From the NCBI GenBank assembly GCA_009692865.1, contig SHYH01000007.1, forward strand, positions 1 to 42,071: a DNA stretch of 42,071 nucleotides. The letters run 5' to 3'. Each line of letters opens with the position of its first letter. Positions within the stretch are counted from its first letter, which is position 1. The DNA comes from Dehalococcoidia bacterium (GTDB taxonomy: Bacteria; Chloroflexota; Dehalococcoidia; Lucifugimonadales; GCA-2717565). Position numbers and translations under genes: made by a program. The notes under the pieces are model-generated. The model was not told the DNA's origin, ran no database searches, and was given only the letters and a program-made list of their open reading frames with translations. Positions 27,108 to 37,267 of the stretch are shown in pieces.

Positions 27108-28307
27108 ATGGCAGAGGCGCCCCACAAGCTCATCTACATGGACCATGCGGCCACCACGCCCCTCCGGCGCGAGGCCTTGGAGGCCATGCTGCCCTACTTC
27201 TCGCAGAGTTTCGGCAACCCCTCCAGCCTCTACACCCTGGCCCAGGAGTCGCGCAAGGCGGTGGATGAGGCCCGCGAGGCGGTGGCCGCCGTGCTGGGCT
27301 GCCGCTCCAGCGAGGTGGTGTTCACCAGCGGGGGCACGGAGTCGGACAACACGGCCCTCAAGGGCGTGGCCTTCGCCCTGAAGCAGACGGGCAACCACAT
27401 CATCACCTCGGCCATCGAGCACCATGCCGTGCTGCACACCTGCCATCAGTTGGAGCAGTTTGGCTTCGATGTGACCTACCTGCCCGTGGACCGCCAGGGC
27501 CTGTTGGACCCCGAGCAGGTGGCCGCCGCCGTCAACGAGCGTACCATCCTGGTGAGCGTGATGCTGGCCAACAACGAGATCGGCACGGTGGAGCCCATTG
27601 CCGAGATCGCCAAGGCGGTGAAGGAGCGGGCCCGCCACATGCGCCGCACCATCGTCATGCACACCGATGCGGTCCAGGGGGCAGGCCTGCTGGACCTGGA
27701 TGTCCAGCGGCTGGGGGTGGACCTCCTCAGCCTGTCGGGGCACAAGTTCTACGGCCCCAAGGGCACCGGGGTCCTGTACATCCGGCGGCGCACGCCCTTC
27801 ACGCCTCAGATGATGGGCGGCGGGCAGGAGCGGGAGCGGCGCTCGGGCACGGAGAACGTCGCGGGCATCGCGGGAATGGCCGTGGCCCTTCGCTTGGCGG
27901 AGGAGGAGCGGAGTTGGGTGACGCCCCACTGCCAGGAGCTGCGAGATCGCATGATCACGGGCATCCAGAAGTCCATCCCTGGGGCTCACCTGAACGGGCA
28001 CCCTACCCAGCGGCTGGCCAACAACGTGAACTTCTCCTTCGAGAGGATCGAGGCGGAGCCGGTGCTGGTGGGGCTGGACTTCAAGGGCATTGCTGCGTCC
28101 AGCGGGAGCGCCTGCACCTCGGCCACCCTGGAGCCCTCCCACGTCCTCATCGCCCTGGGGCAGCCGGCGGAGCTGGCCGAGGGGAGCCTGCGCCTGACGC
28201 TGGGGAAGGAGAATACGCAGGGGGAGGCGGATGAGTTTCTTGCCCTGCTGCCGGACCTGGTGGGCCGGCTTCGGGCCATGCCATCACTATCCGCTGCTGG
28301 TGATTAG
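27108..28307 (+). CDS. Cysteine desulfurase (NifS/IscS family)
   Basis: [61 protein letters not shown]. Confidence 0.95.
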   Translation: MAEAPHKLIYMDHAATTPLRREALEAMLPYFSQSFGNPSSLYTLAQESRKAVDEAREAVAAVLGCRSSEVVFTSGGTESDNTALKGVAFALKQTGNHIITSAIEHHAVLHTCHQLEQFGFDVTYLPVDRQGLLDPEQVAAAVNERTILVSVMLANNEIGTVEPIAEIAKAVKERARHMRRTIVMHTDAVQGAGLLDLDVQRLGVDLLSLSGHKFYGPKGTGVLYIRRRTPFTPQMMGGGQERERRSGTENVAGIAGMAVALRLAEEERSWVTPHCQELRDRMITGIQKSIPGAHLNGHPTQRLANNVNFSFERIEAEPVLVGLDFKGIAASSGSACTSATLEPSHVLIALGQPAELAEGSLRLTLGKENTQGEADEFLALLPDLVGRLRAMPSLSAAGD

Positions 28308-28921
28308 TGGTTCCTCCCACGAGTATTCAAACCACTCTATTCCCTGTCCCACGGCTATCGTCCAGATTGGTGGAAACGACTACGAGCCGGTTGTATAAAG
28401 TCCGCTGGGGTGTCCTCGGCATTGGGGCCGCGGTCCTCCTGGCCCTCTTGGGATTGGGCTGCTACAATTCGCAGCTTGCGTCCCAGTGGGTGAGGGGATC
28501 GCAGTTCAGCATGGGCGTGGGCGCTCTCCGCGTCACCGACCAGGTGGTCTTCACCAAAGAGGGAAAAGACCTGGTGGTGCGCCCAGCAGAAGGGCAGACC
28601 CTGGTGGCCATCCCGATACGGCTCCGCAACGACCGCACGGGCAAGGCCCTCCTTCTCATCAACGAAGACGCGGCGCTGCTGCGGGACCGGGCCGGTCGGC
28701 AGTACACTCCCGTCGACCCCTTTGCCCGGGCGGTGGCCCTGGACGGGTCCTTGGACCAGAGCAAAGTGGTCGCGCCCTTCCTGTGGGGCAAGATCTCTCT
28801 TGACCAGAACTACCAGCTCTCAGGGTGGCTCCTTTTTGAGGCGCTGCCCAACCGTGAGTGGCAGGAGTTGGAGTGGCGTCAGGGCGACACCATCGTAGCC
28901 CGCTTCGGCGGCTACCCCTAG
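28307..28921 (+). CDS. Membrane-anchored DUF4352-like protein
   Basis: N-terminal TM followed by an Ig-like region LVAIPIRLRNDRTGKALLLINEDAALLRDRAGRQYTP. Confidence 0.55.
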   Translation: MVPPTSIQTTLFPVPRLSSRLVETTTSRLYKVRWGVLGIGAAVLLALLGLGCYNSQLASQWVRGSQFSMGVGALRVTDQVVFTKEGKDLVVRPAEGQTLVAIPIRLRNDRTGKALLLINEDAALLRDRAGRQYTPVDPFARAVALDGSLDQSKVVAPFLWGKISLDQNYQLSGWLLFEALPNREWQELEWRQGDTIVARFGGYP

Positions 28922-28944
28922 ACAGGGCGCGCCCTAAGGCATTT

Positions 28945-28973
28945 TTGATTTTCGTCACCTGTTACGGTAAAAT
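28945..28973 (+). promoter_or_regulatory. Sigma70-like promoter upstream of ftsH
   Basis: TTGATT - 17 nt - TAAAAT, about 50 bp before the ftsH start. Confidence 0.65.
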
Positions 28974-29023
28974 ATACGGGTGGTGAGGGCTGAACCGAGG
29001 GGATAGGCCCCTGGTGGAGAAGA

Positions 29024-31093
29024 GTGATGAACCCCCGTTGGGTACGACAGAGCTTCGTCTATGTGCTGATCGCACTGGCGGTCCTGGGTATTCTCTTTGT
29101 GTTCCGAGCGCCCACCAGCGAGATCAGACCCTTTAGCGATGTCATCCAGTTGGCCCAAGAGGGCAACGTCCAGAAAATCGAGGTGCGCCAGGACCAGTTG
29201 ACGGTCTACGCCAAGGACGGCGCTGTCTACAAGTCTTCCAAAGAGCCCACCGCCGTCATGTACGATATCTTGACCAAGGCGGGAGTGGTGGTTGGCGCCA
29301 AGGGGGTCCAGCTAGAGGTGAAGGGGTCAAGCGGCTGGGACGGGTTTTTGGGCCTGGCCATTAACTTCCTGCCCCTCGTACTCCTTGGCTTCCTCCTCCT
29401 CTTCATCATGCGCCAGGCCCAGGGAGGCGCCAACCAGACCTTAAGCTTTGGTCGGACCCGGGCTCGAATGCTCGTGGCCAACAAGCCCACCGTGACCTTT
29501 GACGACGTGGCAGGAGTCGAGGAGGCCAAGCGGGAGCTCCAGGAGGTGGTGGAGTTTCTACGCTTTCCGGAACGGTTCGTCGCGCTGGGAGCACGCATCC
29601 CCAGGGGGGTGCTTCTGGTGGGCGCCCCCGGCACCGGCAAGACCTTGATGGCCAAGGCCGTAGCCGGGGAAGCCGGCGTCCCCTTCTTCTCCCTCAGCGG
29701 CAGCGAGTTTGTGGAGATGTTTGTTGGTGTGGGGGCCGCTCGGGTTCGGGACCTGTTTGACCAGGCCAAGCGCGGTGCCCCCTGCATCATCTTCGTTGAT
29801 GAGATCGACGCCGTGGGGCGCCATCGAGGCGCAGGACTGGGAGGGGGCCACGACGAGCGGGAGCAGACCCTCAACCAGATCCTGGTGGAGATGGACGGCT
29901 TTGACAGCAGTACCAACGTCATCGTCCTGGCTGCCACCAACCGCCCCGACATCCTGGACCCGGCCCTTCTGCGGCCTGGCCGGTTTGACCGGAGAGTGGT
30001 CCTGGACCCGCCGGACATCAAGGGGCGCGAGGCTATCCTGGCGGTTCACTCTAAGGGGAAGCCCGTGGACCCTGAGGTGGACATGAAGGTCATCTCCCGG
30101 GAGACGTCTGGGTTCACCGGAGCAGACCTGGCCAACGTTCTCAACGAGGCGGCCTTGATGGCGGCCCGCCTGGGGAAGACGACCATTGGCAAGGCTGAGT
30201 TCGAGGAGGCCATCGAGCGGGTGGTGGCGGGCCCCGAACGCAAGAGCAGGGTCGCCTCCTCTCGGGAGAAGGAGATCACCGCCTATCACGAGGCGGGCCA
30301 TGCCCTTGTGGGGTGGAGCCTCCCGAATGCCGATCCCGTGCACAAGATTTCCATCGTGGCCCGTGGCATGGCCGGGGGCTACACTCGGTTCCTGCCCGAG
30401 GAGGACCGGAACCTGATGGCCAGGTCGCAGTTTGAGGACATGCTGGCGACGGCCCTGGGCGGTCGTGTGGCCGAGGAGGCGGTTTTTAGCGACGTCACCA
30501 CCGGGGCCAGCAACGACTTGGAGCAGGCTACTCGAATAGCGCGGCAGATGGTCACCCGTTTCGCAATGAGCGACCTGACCATCTACAAGGAGATGGCCAT
30601 CAACGAGGTCATTGACAGGGCCGTGGCGGGGCAGGTGGCCTCCATTGAGGTGTACGGGAACGACCTCCTGGTGCGGACCACCGATGGAGACGTACACGTG
30701 TCTCGCAAGGAGGAGGAGTTCAGCTTGGTGGACTATCTCCAGCAGCAGAAGGCCCGCCACAACGGTGTGGTCTGGCCCCAGGTTCATGTCAAGCCCGCCA
30801 AAAAGTTGGGAGGCTTGGGGCCCCGCACCTTTGGCCGCCGTGAGGAGTTGATCTTCCTGGGCACGGCGATCTCTGAGCAGCGGGACTACAGCGAGCAGGT
30901 GGCCCAGGAGATTGACGAGCAGGTGCACTCCATAATCCAGCGGGCCTACGAGCGGGCCCGGGAGATCATCACCGCCAAGCGGGCAAAGCTGGCCCAGGTC
31001 GCCAAGTACCTCATTGTGAACGAGACGGTGGATGGGCAGGCGCTGAAGGACCTGTTTGAAAGCGAGCCTTCATCGTCGCCAGCGCCAAGCTGA
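29024..31093 (+). CDS. ftsH: ATP-dependent zinc metalloprotease FtsH with an ~80-aa insertion in the M41 domain
   Basis: N-terminal TM and ectodomain, Walker [42 protein letters not shown] zinc site. Insertion between VTRFAMSD and [16 protein letters not shown] (about 30575-30814). Confidence 0.95.
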   Translation: MMNPRWVRQSFVYVLIALAVLGILFVFRAPTSEIRPFSDVIQLAQEGNVQKIEVRQDQLTVYAKDGAVYKSSKEPTAVMYDILTKAGVVVGAKGVQLEVKGSSGWDGFLGLAINFLPLVLLGFLLLFIMRQAQGGANQTLSFGRTRARMLVANKPTVTFDDVAGVEEAKRELQEVVEFLRFPERFVALGARIPRGVLLVGAPGTGKTLMAKAVAGEAGVPFFSLSGSEFVEMFVGVGAARVRDLFDQAKRGAPCIIFVDEIDAVGRHRGAGLGGGHDEREQTLNQILVEMDGFDSSTNVIVLAATNRPDILDPALLRPGRFDRRVVLDPPDIKGREAILAVHSKGKPVDPEVDMKVISRETSGFTGADLANVLNEAALMAARLGKTTIGKAEFEEAIERVVAGPERKSRVASSREKEITAYHEAGHALVGWSLPNADPVHKISIVARGMAGGYTRFLPEEDRNLMARSQFEDMLATALGGRVAEEAVFSDVTTGASNDLEQATRIARQMVTRFAMSDLTIYKEMAINEVIDRAVAGQVASIEVYGNDLLVRTTDGDVHVSRKEEEFSLVDYLQQQKARHNGVVWPQVHVKPAKKLGGLGPRTFGRREELIFLGTAISEQRDYSEQVAQEIDEQVHSIIQRAYERAREIITAKRAKLAQVAKYLIVNETVDGQALKDLFESEPSSSPAPS

Positions 31094-31473
31094 TAATCGG
31101 CGGGGCCTATACCATTCGCTTCCGAAACGACGACGCCGTCAGCACAATAACTATTGCTGCCTTCAGCTCCTCCGGAGCCATCACGGGCACCTGGATCAAC
31201 ACCACCACCTTCAAGGGTTACCTGATCACCTCGACCGCAGGGGCATGGACGCTTACGGTGCTTGCCAGGCAGAGCCCTGGCGCAACACAGATCACTCGCG
31301 CCGTCCAACTGTCCTCTTGGAAGAACTGATCCGGCACGGGTTACTTCGTGAGCGAAGGCGAGGAGGCATCTCAGCGGGGGCGCCAAGTCAGGCCGCAAAA
31401 AGTTCGAGTACTGTCCACAGAGGCCCACCGTGCAGGACTCGAACCCAAAGGTGGTCCGAGCGATGGCGGAATC

Positions 31474-31938
31474 TTACTGCCCATGATGGCGGCGTTTGAT
31501 TAAGGCCTTTGTGAGCTGGTAATCGGTTTCCAGGTTGAGCCAGAACCTGGCTGCGATCTCCGGCATCACTGCCTCAAGCTGCACGGCCGTCGCGGCGGTA
31601 ATAGCCTTTTTCCCGTTGATGATCTCGTTGATGGTGTTCACTGGCCGTCCCATGCGCTTGGCTAGCTCTTTTAGGGAGATGCCTCGTCCCTCAATCTCCT
31701 CCGCAAGGTATTCTCAGGGAGGGACAGCGACGTCATGGGCTGCTGGGGGTGCCAATCCACCGTCCTGCTGGGCGAGGGCCTTGTTGCGGCGCCTCTCGGT
31801 ACGCCGTGCGGTCTTGCGCTCCACGGTGCATTGTGGATGGCGCTTTGCCTTGTTGGACCTAGCGACACCCGGTTTGCGGCACTAGTCGCAGGTGAAGTGA
31901 TAGGGCTGGCGGGCCTGCTGTTGTGGGGTGGTGGTCAT
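31474..31938 (-). pseudogene. Decayed frame combining a Cys/His small zinc-finger-like segment and a HigA-type (XRE) antitoxin
   Basis: MTTTPQQQARQPYHFTCD-TAG-CRKPGVARSNKAKRHPQCTVERKTARRTERRRNKALAQQDGGLAPPAAHDVAVPP-TGA-EYLAEEIEGRGISLKELAKRMGRPVNTINEIINGKKAITAATAVQLEAVMPEIAARFWLNLETDYQLTKALIKRRHHGQ*, all in one frame. Confidence 0.7.
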
Positions 31939-32072
31939 GGCTAGGCTCCTTTCTCGTCCCCGGCGCAGTGGCCGTCGGCACGGATGTTGTCGCAGGGCGG
32001 GGCGTAGGCGTAGCCTTGGGAGCGCCACCTTGTGAGCGTCATGCTTTGTAGCGGCCCCGCCAGCGGTCGTCC

Positions 32073-33200
32073 CTACAGGGCCTCTATCTCCTCCATCAGG
32101 GCCGTGAGCATCTGGGACTCCTCCACCACCCGCACCTTCTTGCCCTTCCTGAAGATGATGGCACGCCCGTTGCCCCCGGCGATGCCTACATCGGCGTCCT
32201 TGGCCTCGCCGGGCCCGTTGACCTCGCACCCCATGACCGCCACCTTCACCTGCTTGCCCAGCTTCTTCACCAGGGCGTCCACCTGGTTAGCGAGCTTGAT
32301 GACGTCCACGTCGGCGCGACCGCAGCTGGGGCAGGCGATGAGGGTGACGCCTTTCTGGCGCAGGTTGAGGGACTTGAGGATGTCAAACCCGGCGGACACC
32401 TCCTCACGCGAGTCGTCGCTCAGGGAGACGCGGATGGTGTCGCCGATGCCCTCATAGAGGAGGAGGCCCAGGCCCACGGCGCTTCGGATGGAGCCGGCCC
32501 TGGCGGTGCCCGCCTCGGTGATGCCCAGGTGTAGGGGGTAGGGCACCATCTTGCCGATGCGGCGGTAGGCCTCCACCGTGGTGGGCACGTCGAAGGCCTT
32601 GAGGGAGAGCTTGATGAGGTCGAAGTCCAGGTCCTCTAGGATGGCGATCTCCCAAAGGGCGGTGTCCACCATGTGGTCCACTATGGTGTAGGCGCCGGCC
32701 TCGGCCTCGGCGCGGCCCCACTTGGGGAGGGTGTTCACTGCGTCATCCAGGCGATGCAGGCCCCTCGTCTGGCCGATCTTGCCCACGGGTGGGAGGCTCC
32801 CAAAGTTCACGCCAATGCGGATGGGCACCTGTCGCTCCTTGGCCTCCCGGACCACTGTCTCCACCTGCTCGCGGCTGCGCAGGTTGCCCGGGTTCAGGCG
32901 CAGGCAGTCCACCCCCTGGCGGAGGGCCTCCAGGGCCAGTTGGTAGTGGAAGTGGATATCGGCTATCAGGGGGATGCCGATCTGACGCTTGATCTCCCCC
33001 AGGGCCTGGGCCGCCTCCATGTCGGGCACGGCGGCCCGAATGATCTCGCACCCCACCTCTTCCAGGCCCTTGATTTGGGCTACGGTGGCTTTCACGTCCC
33101 GGGTGTCCGTTTTGGTCATGGACTGGACGGTGATAGGGGCATCGCCCCCCACCTTGACGGGCCCAACGTAGACGGGTTTGCTGACACGGCGATGGATCAT
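32073..33200 (-). CDS. ispG: 4-hydroxy-3-methylbut-2-enyl diphosphate synthase
   Basis: MIHRRVSKPVYVGPVKVGGDAPITVQSMTKTDTRDV (Met at 33200), RLNPGN, ITEAGTARAGSIRSAVGLG, CPSCGRADVDV, VMGCEVNGPGEAKDADVG. Confidence 0.97.
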   Translation of the reverse strand: MIHRRVSKPVYVGPVKVGGDAPITVQSMTKTDTRDVKATVAQIKGLEEVGCEIIRAAVPDMEAAQALGEIKRQIGIPLIADIHFHYQLALEALRQGVDCLRLNPGNLRSREQVETVVREAKERQVPIRIGVNFGSLPPVGKIGQTRGLHRLDDAVNTLPKWGRAEAEAGAYTIVDHMVDTALWEIAILEDLDFDLIKLSLKAFDVPTTVEAYRRIGKMVPYPLHLGITEAGTARAGSIRSAVGLGLLLYEGIGDTIRVSLSDDSREEVSAGFDILKSLNLRQKGVTLIACPSCGRADVDVIKLANQVDALVKKLGKQVKVAVMGCEVNGPGEAKDADVGIAGGNGRAIIFRKGKKVRVVEESQMLTALMEEIEAL

Positions 33201-33271
33201 GGTGTTTCCTTTGATGGCTGGCTTCAATGTACCAGAGGAGGCCGAGGACGACAATGTGTTTGGTGCGAAGC

Positions 33272-34354
33272 CTACTGCAACAGGCTCTCCCCCCGTATGA
33301 GGCGCAGGATGTCCTGATAGCTGATGAGCGCGATGAGGGCCATCAGGGCCACGAACCCCACCATGTGCACCAGGCCTTCGCGCCTGGGCGAAATGCGCTT
33401 GCCCCGGCGCACCCCCTCCAGGAGCACGAACATCAGCCTCCCCCCGTCCAGCATAGGTATAGGCAGGATGTTCATGATTCCGAGGCTCAGGCTCAGGCCT
33501 GCCACCAGGCCCAAGAGGGGAAGGATACCGGTGTCGGCCACCTGGTCGGTGATCTGGGCAATGCCGATGGGTCCCGCTAGTTGGGGGCTGCCGGCGCCCA
33601 TGACCCAGCGAGTCACCTCGTTCTTCGTCAGTGTGAAGCTTTCCCAGGTCTGCTGGAGCGCGTGGGGAAACGCCTCCCAAATGGGCTCGGAAACCACCGC
33701 CATGCGGGGGCTAACCTGCCCGATGACGATCCCTGTAGGCCCCTGGCCGGCTGGCCAGCGCCACCGCACCGCCACCGTGGCCTCCTCGATGATGGGCGAC
33801 TCGGCGACAAACCCCCGCTGGTAGGTCCAGTGCGACTCTGCGCCCATGCGCAGGTACACCCTGTACAGAAGGTCTCCGCTGTTGCGGATGGGATGGCCAT
33901 CCACCCTCAGGACGATGTCTCCCGGGCGCAGGCCCGCCGCCTGGGCGGGGGAGTCGGGTTCGACCTCCTGGATAGCCACCCGAGCAACTGTCTGCTCTTG
34001 GGGGACCGCCAGCAACAGGGTGAAGAGCACCACCACCAGCAGCACGTTCATGAAGGACCCGGCCGAAAGCACGATGGACCGCTGGAGCACGCTCCGGGAG
34101 GCCAGGCTCTTGGGGTGAGAGGGGTCCTCCTCTCCCAGGAGCTTGACGAATCCCCCCAGGGGCAGAAGGTTGATGGAATAGAGGGTGTCGCCCCGCCGCA
34201 CGCCGAAGAGGCGCGGGGGGAAGCCTATGCCGAACTCCTGGACTTGGACGCCGAAGGCCTTGGCCGTCAGGAAATGCCCCAACTCGTGGACCAGCACCAG
34301 CACGGCCAGGACTCCCAGGAACCTGAGGGCCAGGACAAGAAAGTCCACGCTCAC
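33272..34354 (-). CDS. rseP: Membrane-bound site-2 zinc metalloprotease RseP
   Basis: LVHELGHFLTAKAFGV HExxH motif, PDZ region AQAAGLRPGDIVLRVDG, NILPIPMLDGGRLMF. Confidence 0.95.
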   Translation of the reverse strand: MSVDFLVLALRFLGVLAVLVLVHELGHFLTAKAFGVQVQEFGIGFPPRLFGVRRGDTLYSINLLPLGGFVKLLGEEDPSHPKSLASRSVLQRSIVLSAGSFMNVLLVVVLFTLLLAVPQEQTVARVAIQEVEPDSPAQAAGLRPGDIVLRVDGHPIRNSGDLLYRVYLRMGAESHWTYQRGFVAESPIIEEATVAVRWRWPAGQGPTGIVIGQVSPRMAVVSEPIWEAFPHALQQTWESFTLTKNEVTRWVMGAGSPQLAGPIGIAQITDQVADTGILPLLGLVAGLSLSLGIMNILPIPMLDGGRLMFVLLEGVRRGKRISPRREGLVHMVGFVALMALIALISYQDILRLIRGESLLQ

Positions 34355-35478
34355 CTCACCCCTGCGAACGCGGTCTCCCGAGCCCAGGCGTCCGCTGCCA
34401 GGAGGTCGTCCAGGGAGGGGTTCTCCACCGGCTTGTGGCGCTCCAGGACCTTCGCCACGAGGCGGTAGATGTCCAGAAAGCCCATGCGCCCGGTCAGGAA
34501 GAGGTCAACAGCCACCTCGTCGGCTGCGGCCAGGACGGCAGGCCAGGCGCCTCCCCGCTTGGCTGCTTCTAGGGCCAGGGTGAAGCAGGGATACCGCTCG
34601 GGCACGAGGGGCTCGAAGGTCAAGGGGGAGCTGGCCAGCGGGTCGAACCGAGGCAACGATAGGTTGGTGCGGCGCTCGGGGTAGAAGAGGGCGTGTTGGA
34701 TGGGAAGGTGCATGTCCGGTGGGCTTAGTTGGGCCTTCACGGAGCCGTCGGCGAACTCCACCAGGGAGTGGATGATGCTTTGGGGGTGGATGACCACCTG
34801 AATCCTCTCCCACGGCACGCCGAAGAGCCAGTGAATCTCCATCACCTCAAAGGCCTTGTTCATCAGCGTGGCCGAGTCCACGGTGACCTTCTTGCCCATC
34901 TTCCAGGTGGGGTGCTGCAGGGCCTCCTGGGGAGTGACCCGTTCCAGCTCCTGGGGTGACCTGCCACGGAAGGCCCCGCCCGAGGCGGTGAGCATGATGC
35001 GCCTCACCTCCTGGCCCTCTCCCCGAAGGCACTGCCAAATGGCGCTGGCCTCGCTGTCGATGGGGAGAAGGGGGGCGCTCTGCCGCTGGGCTTCCTGGCT
35101 GATGACCTCCCCCGCCATCACCAGGACCTCCTTGTTGGCCAGGGCGATGGGTTTGTGCGCCGCAATGGCCGCCAGGGTAGGGGCCAGGCCTGCCCGGCCA
35201 ACCGTGGCCATGACCACCAGGTCAACGTCCGGATGGGTGGCCATCTCCTCGGCGGAAGCCCATCGGCATTCCGATGGAATCGGGACCAGGCCCCTGGCCG
35301 GAGCACTGGCGCAGGAGACCAGGTGAGGGCGGAACTCCTGAATCTGCCGGGCCAGGAGGTCGAGGTTGTTCCCGGCGCCCAGGCCTACCACCTGTAGGTC
35401 CCTGGGGAAGGCTCGAACCACCTCCAGGGTCTGGCAGCCGATGGAGCCGGTGGAGCCCAGAATGGCTAGTCGCTTCAA
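34351..35478 (-). CDS. dxr: 1-deoxy-D-xylulose 5-phosphate reductoisomerase
   Basis: LKRLAILGSTGSIGCQTLEVV (TTG start overlapping the cdsA stop), ALANKEVLVMAGE, LTASGGAFRG, VDSATLMNKAFEVMEIHWLF. Confidence 0.96.
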   Translation of the reverse strand: MKRLAILGSTGSIGCQTLEVVRAFPRDLQVVGLGAGNNLDLLARQIQEFRPHLVSCASAPARGLVPIPSECRWASAEEMATHPDVDLVVMATVGRAGLAPTLAAIAAHKPIALANKEVLVMAGEVISQEAQRQSAPLLPIDSEASAIWQCLRGEGQEVRRIMLTASGGAFRGRSPQELERVTPQEALQHPTWKMGKKVTVDSATLMNKAFEVMEIHWLFGVPWERIQVVIHPQSIIHSLVEFADGSVKAQLSPPDMHLPIQHALFYPERRTNLSLPRFDPLASSPLTFEPLVPERYPCFTLALEAAKRGGAWPAVLAAADEVAVDLFLTGRMGFLDIYRLVAKVLERHKPVENPSLDDLLAADAWARETAFAGVR

Positions 35479-36275
35479 CGCATCCCCCCGGTGATAGCTA
35501 CGACTCCATAGTACACCACGGGTAGGGTGAGGACAACGGAGTCCAGCCTGTCCAGCAGGCCCCCGTGGCCGGGGATAAGGCTCCCGGCCTCCTTCACCTG
35601 GGCGCTGCGCTTGAAGAGGGACTCCACCAGGTCTCCCACCTGGGCGGCCACGGCCGCCACGCCTCCCAACGCCAGGGCTTTCCACCACAGAAGGCCAAGG
35701 GAGAGGACGAGGGCGAGGGCCACGGCGGCGGCGACGCCGGCGATCCATCCCCCCACGGCCCCTTCCCACGTCTTGCCCGGGCTGATGGAGGGCGCCATCT
35801 TGTGACGTCCCATCAGTCTTCCCACAAAGAAGGCCCCGGTATCCGTTGCGAAGGTGGTGAAGAGCCAGAGGAGCACCCACTCACGTCCCTGGGCCAGGGC
35901 GTAGAGGAGCGGCGCGTGGGCGAGGGTCAAGCCCAGGTAAAGGACCGGCGCGACGGTTCCACCCCATCTCGCCGAGGTGCTCTGAGGAGCTTTACGCACC
36001 AGAAGGAGGACCAGCGAGGCGAGGACACCCCCCGTCATCACCGCCAGCATGGCGTCGCTCCCGAACTGGCTGCTGACGACAAGGGCGCCTGTCCAGGGAA
36101 GGGCGATCCATGGCTGGGGCTGCAGGCCCGAGCGTGCCAGGAGGCGGCACATCTCCCACGCGCCTAGCACCGCCAGGGTGGCCACGGTGAGGGCGAAGAG
36201 CCAGGGAAGGTCCGCCCAGACCACCAAGAGGAGCATCGGTATTCCGATAGCAGCGCTGAGCAGGCGTGCCGTCAT
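35475..36275 (-). CDS. cdsA: Phosphatidate cytidylyltransferase
   Basis: ATDTGAFFVGRLMGRHKMAPSISPGKTWEGAVGGW; GDLVESLFKRSAQVKEAGSLIPGHGGLLDRLDS. Confidence 0.95.
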   Translation of the reverse strand: MTARLLSAAIGIPMLLLVVWADLPWLFALTVATLAVLGAWEMCRLLARSGLQPQPWIALPWTGALVVSSQFGSDAMLAVMTGGVLASLVLLLVRKAPQSTSARWGGTVAPVLYLGLTLAHAPLLYALAQGREWVLLWLFTTFATDTGAFFVGRLMGRHKMAPSISPGKTWEGAVGGWIAGVAAAVALALVLSLGLLWWKALALGGVAAVAAQVGDLVESLFKRSAQVKEAGSLIPGHGGLLDRLDSVVLTLPVVYYGVVAITGGMR

Positions 36276-36320
36276 AAGGGGGGCCTTCTTGTGGGTTGAA
36301 TGACTATGAGGGCCATCGCT

Positions 36321-37064
36321 TCAGCCAGGCACTCTCAGCCCACCGAAGCGGCGCTGCCGCTGGCTGTAGGCTTGAAGGGCTTTCTGAACCTCCGCCTCGT
36401 CGAAGTCGGGCCAGTAGCAGGGGGTGGTGTAGTACTCACTATAGGCGCTTTGCCACAGGAGGAAGTTGCTCAACCGCTCCTCGCCTCCCGTGCGGATGAT
36501 CAGATCGGGGTCGGGAAGGCCGATGGTGTAGAGGTAGCGGCGGAGGGTCTCTTCGTTGACAGCTTCGGGAGGGATCCGCTCTTGCATCATGGCCTGATAG
36601 GCTTGGAGCAGCTCCTCGCGTCCGCCGTAGTCAAAGGCCACGTTCAGGGTCAGGCCTGTGTTGTCCTTGGTTCGTTCCAAGACGTTGGAGATGGCCTTGC
36701 GGAGGTCTGCAGTGAGACGGTCGAGCCTGCCGATGTGGCGCAGGCGCATATTCTCCTTGTGCAAGGTCTCAAGAAAGTCGGGCCTGGAGAGGGTCTCCCG
36801 CAAAATCTCCATCAGTCCCTGGACCTCCAGTTGAGGACGGCTCCAGTTCTCGGTGGAGAAGGCATAGACGGTGAGATATGAGATGCCATGAGCCCAAAAG
36901 GCCCTCGCCACGCGGGGGAGGTTGTCTCCGCCGGCACGGTGGCCTGCGAGCCGCGGGAGACCCTTGCTCTCGGCCCACCTTCCGTTGCCGTCCATGATGA
37001 TCCCAACGTGAGTGGGGAGCTTGTCGATGTTGTTGCGCTTCTCTTCGGCCGTCACTCTTCGCAC
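36321..37064 (-). CDS. uppS: Isoprenyl (undecaprenyl) diphosphate synthase
   Basis: HVGIIMDGNGRWAESKGLPRLAGHRAG, LTVYAFSTENWSRP, PDLIIRTGGEERLSNFLLWQSAYSEYY. Confidence 0.96.
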   Translation of the reverse strand: MRRVTAEEKRNNIDKLPTHVGIIMDGNGRWAESKGLPRLAGHRAGGDNLPRVARAFWAHGISYLTVYAFSTENWSRPQLEVQGLMEILRETLSRPDFLETLHKENMRLRHIGRLDRLTADLRKAISNVLERTKDNTGLTLNVAFDYGGREELLQAYQAMMQERIPPEAVNEETLRRYLYTIGLPDPDLIIRTGGEERLSNFLLWQSAYSEYYTTPCYWPDFDEAEVQKALQAYSQRQRRFGGLRVPG

Positions 37065-37089
37065 CTACCTTAGGATCACTGTTGTGAGC

Positions 37090-37205
37090 AGGGTGATGAC
37101 AAACCCTTTCAACCATCCCCTTGGCCCCCTTCCTGGAAGGAAGGGGGGAGATTTAGTGATGGGGGACATCCCCATACCCCCGGCCTGCGGCGCTTTCTGC
37201 GCCGA
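37090..37205. repeat. Dispersed intergenic repeat, copy 2
   Basis: GGGTGATGACAAACCCTTTCAACCATCCCC...CTTCCTGGAAGGAAGGGG...GGGGGACATCCCCATACCCCC; matches 16521-16635. Confidence 0.75.
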
Positions 37206-37267
37206 CAGCTCAATACCGCTTTAGATGCACTTCACTAGGGGCCTCCCCCCTCGGTTGGCGGGTCCCC

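Noticed and set aside
31056-31499. 147-aa plus-strand track ORF after ftsH
   Set aside because: Translation ([30 protein letters not shown]...) looks non-coding; the alternative frame there is the plausible remnant.
9679-31938. Genome-wide reassignment of TGA (e.g. to Gly)
   Set aside because: TGA terminates uppS, cdsA, dxr, ftsH and the flippase-like gene at normal C-termini, so it is an ordinary stop in this genome.
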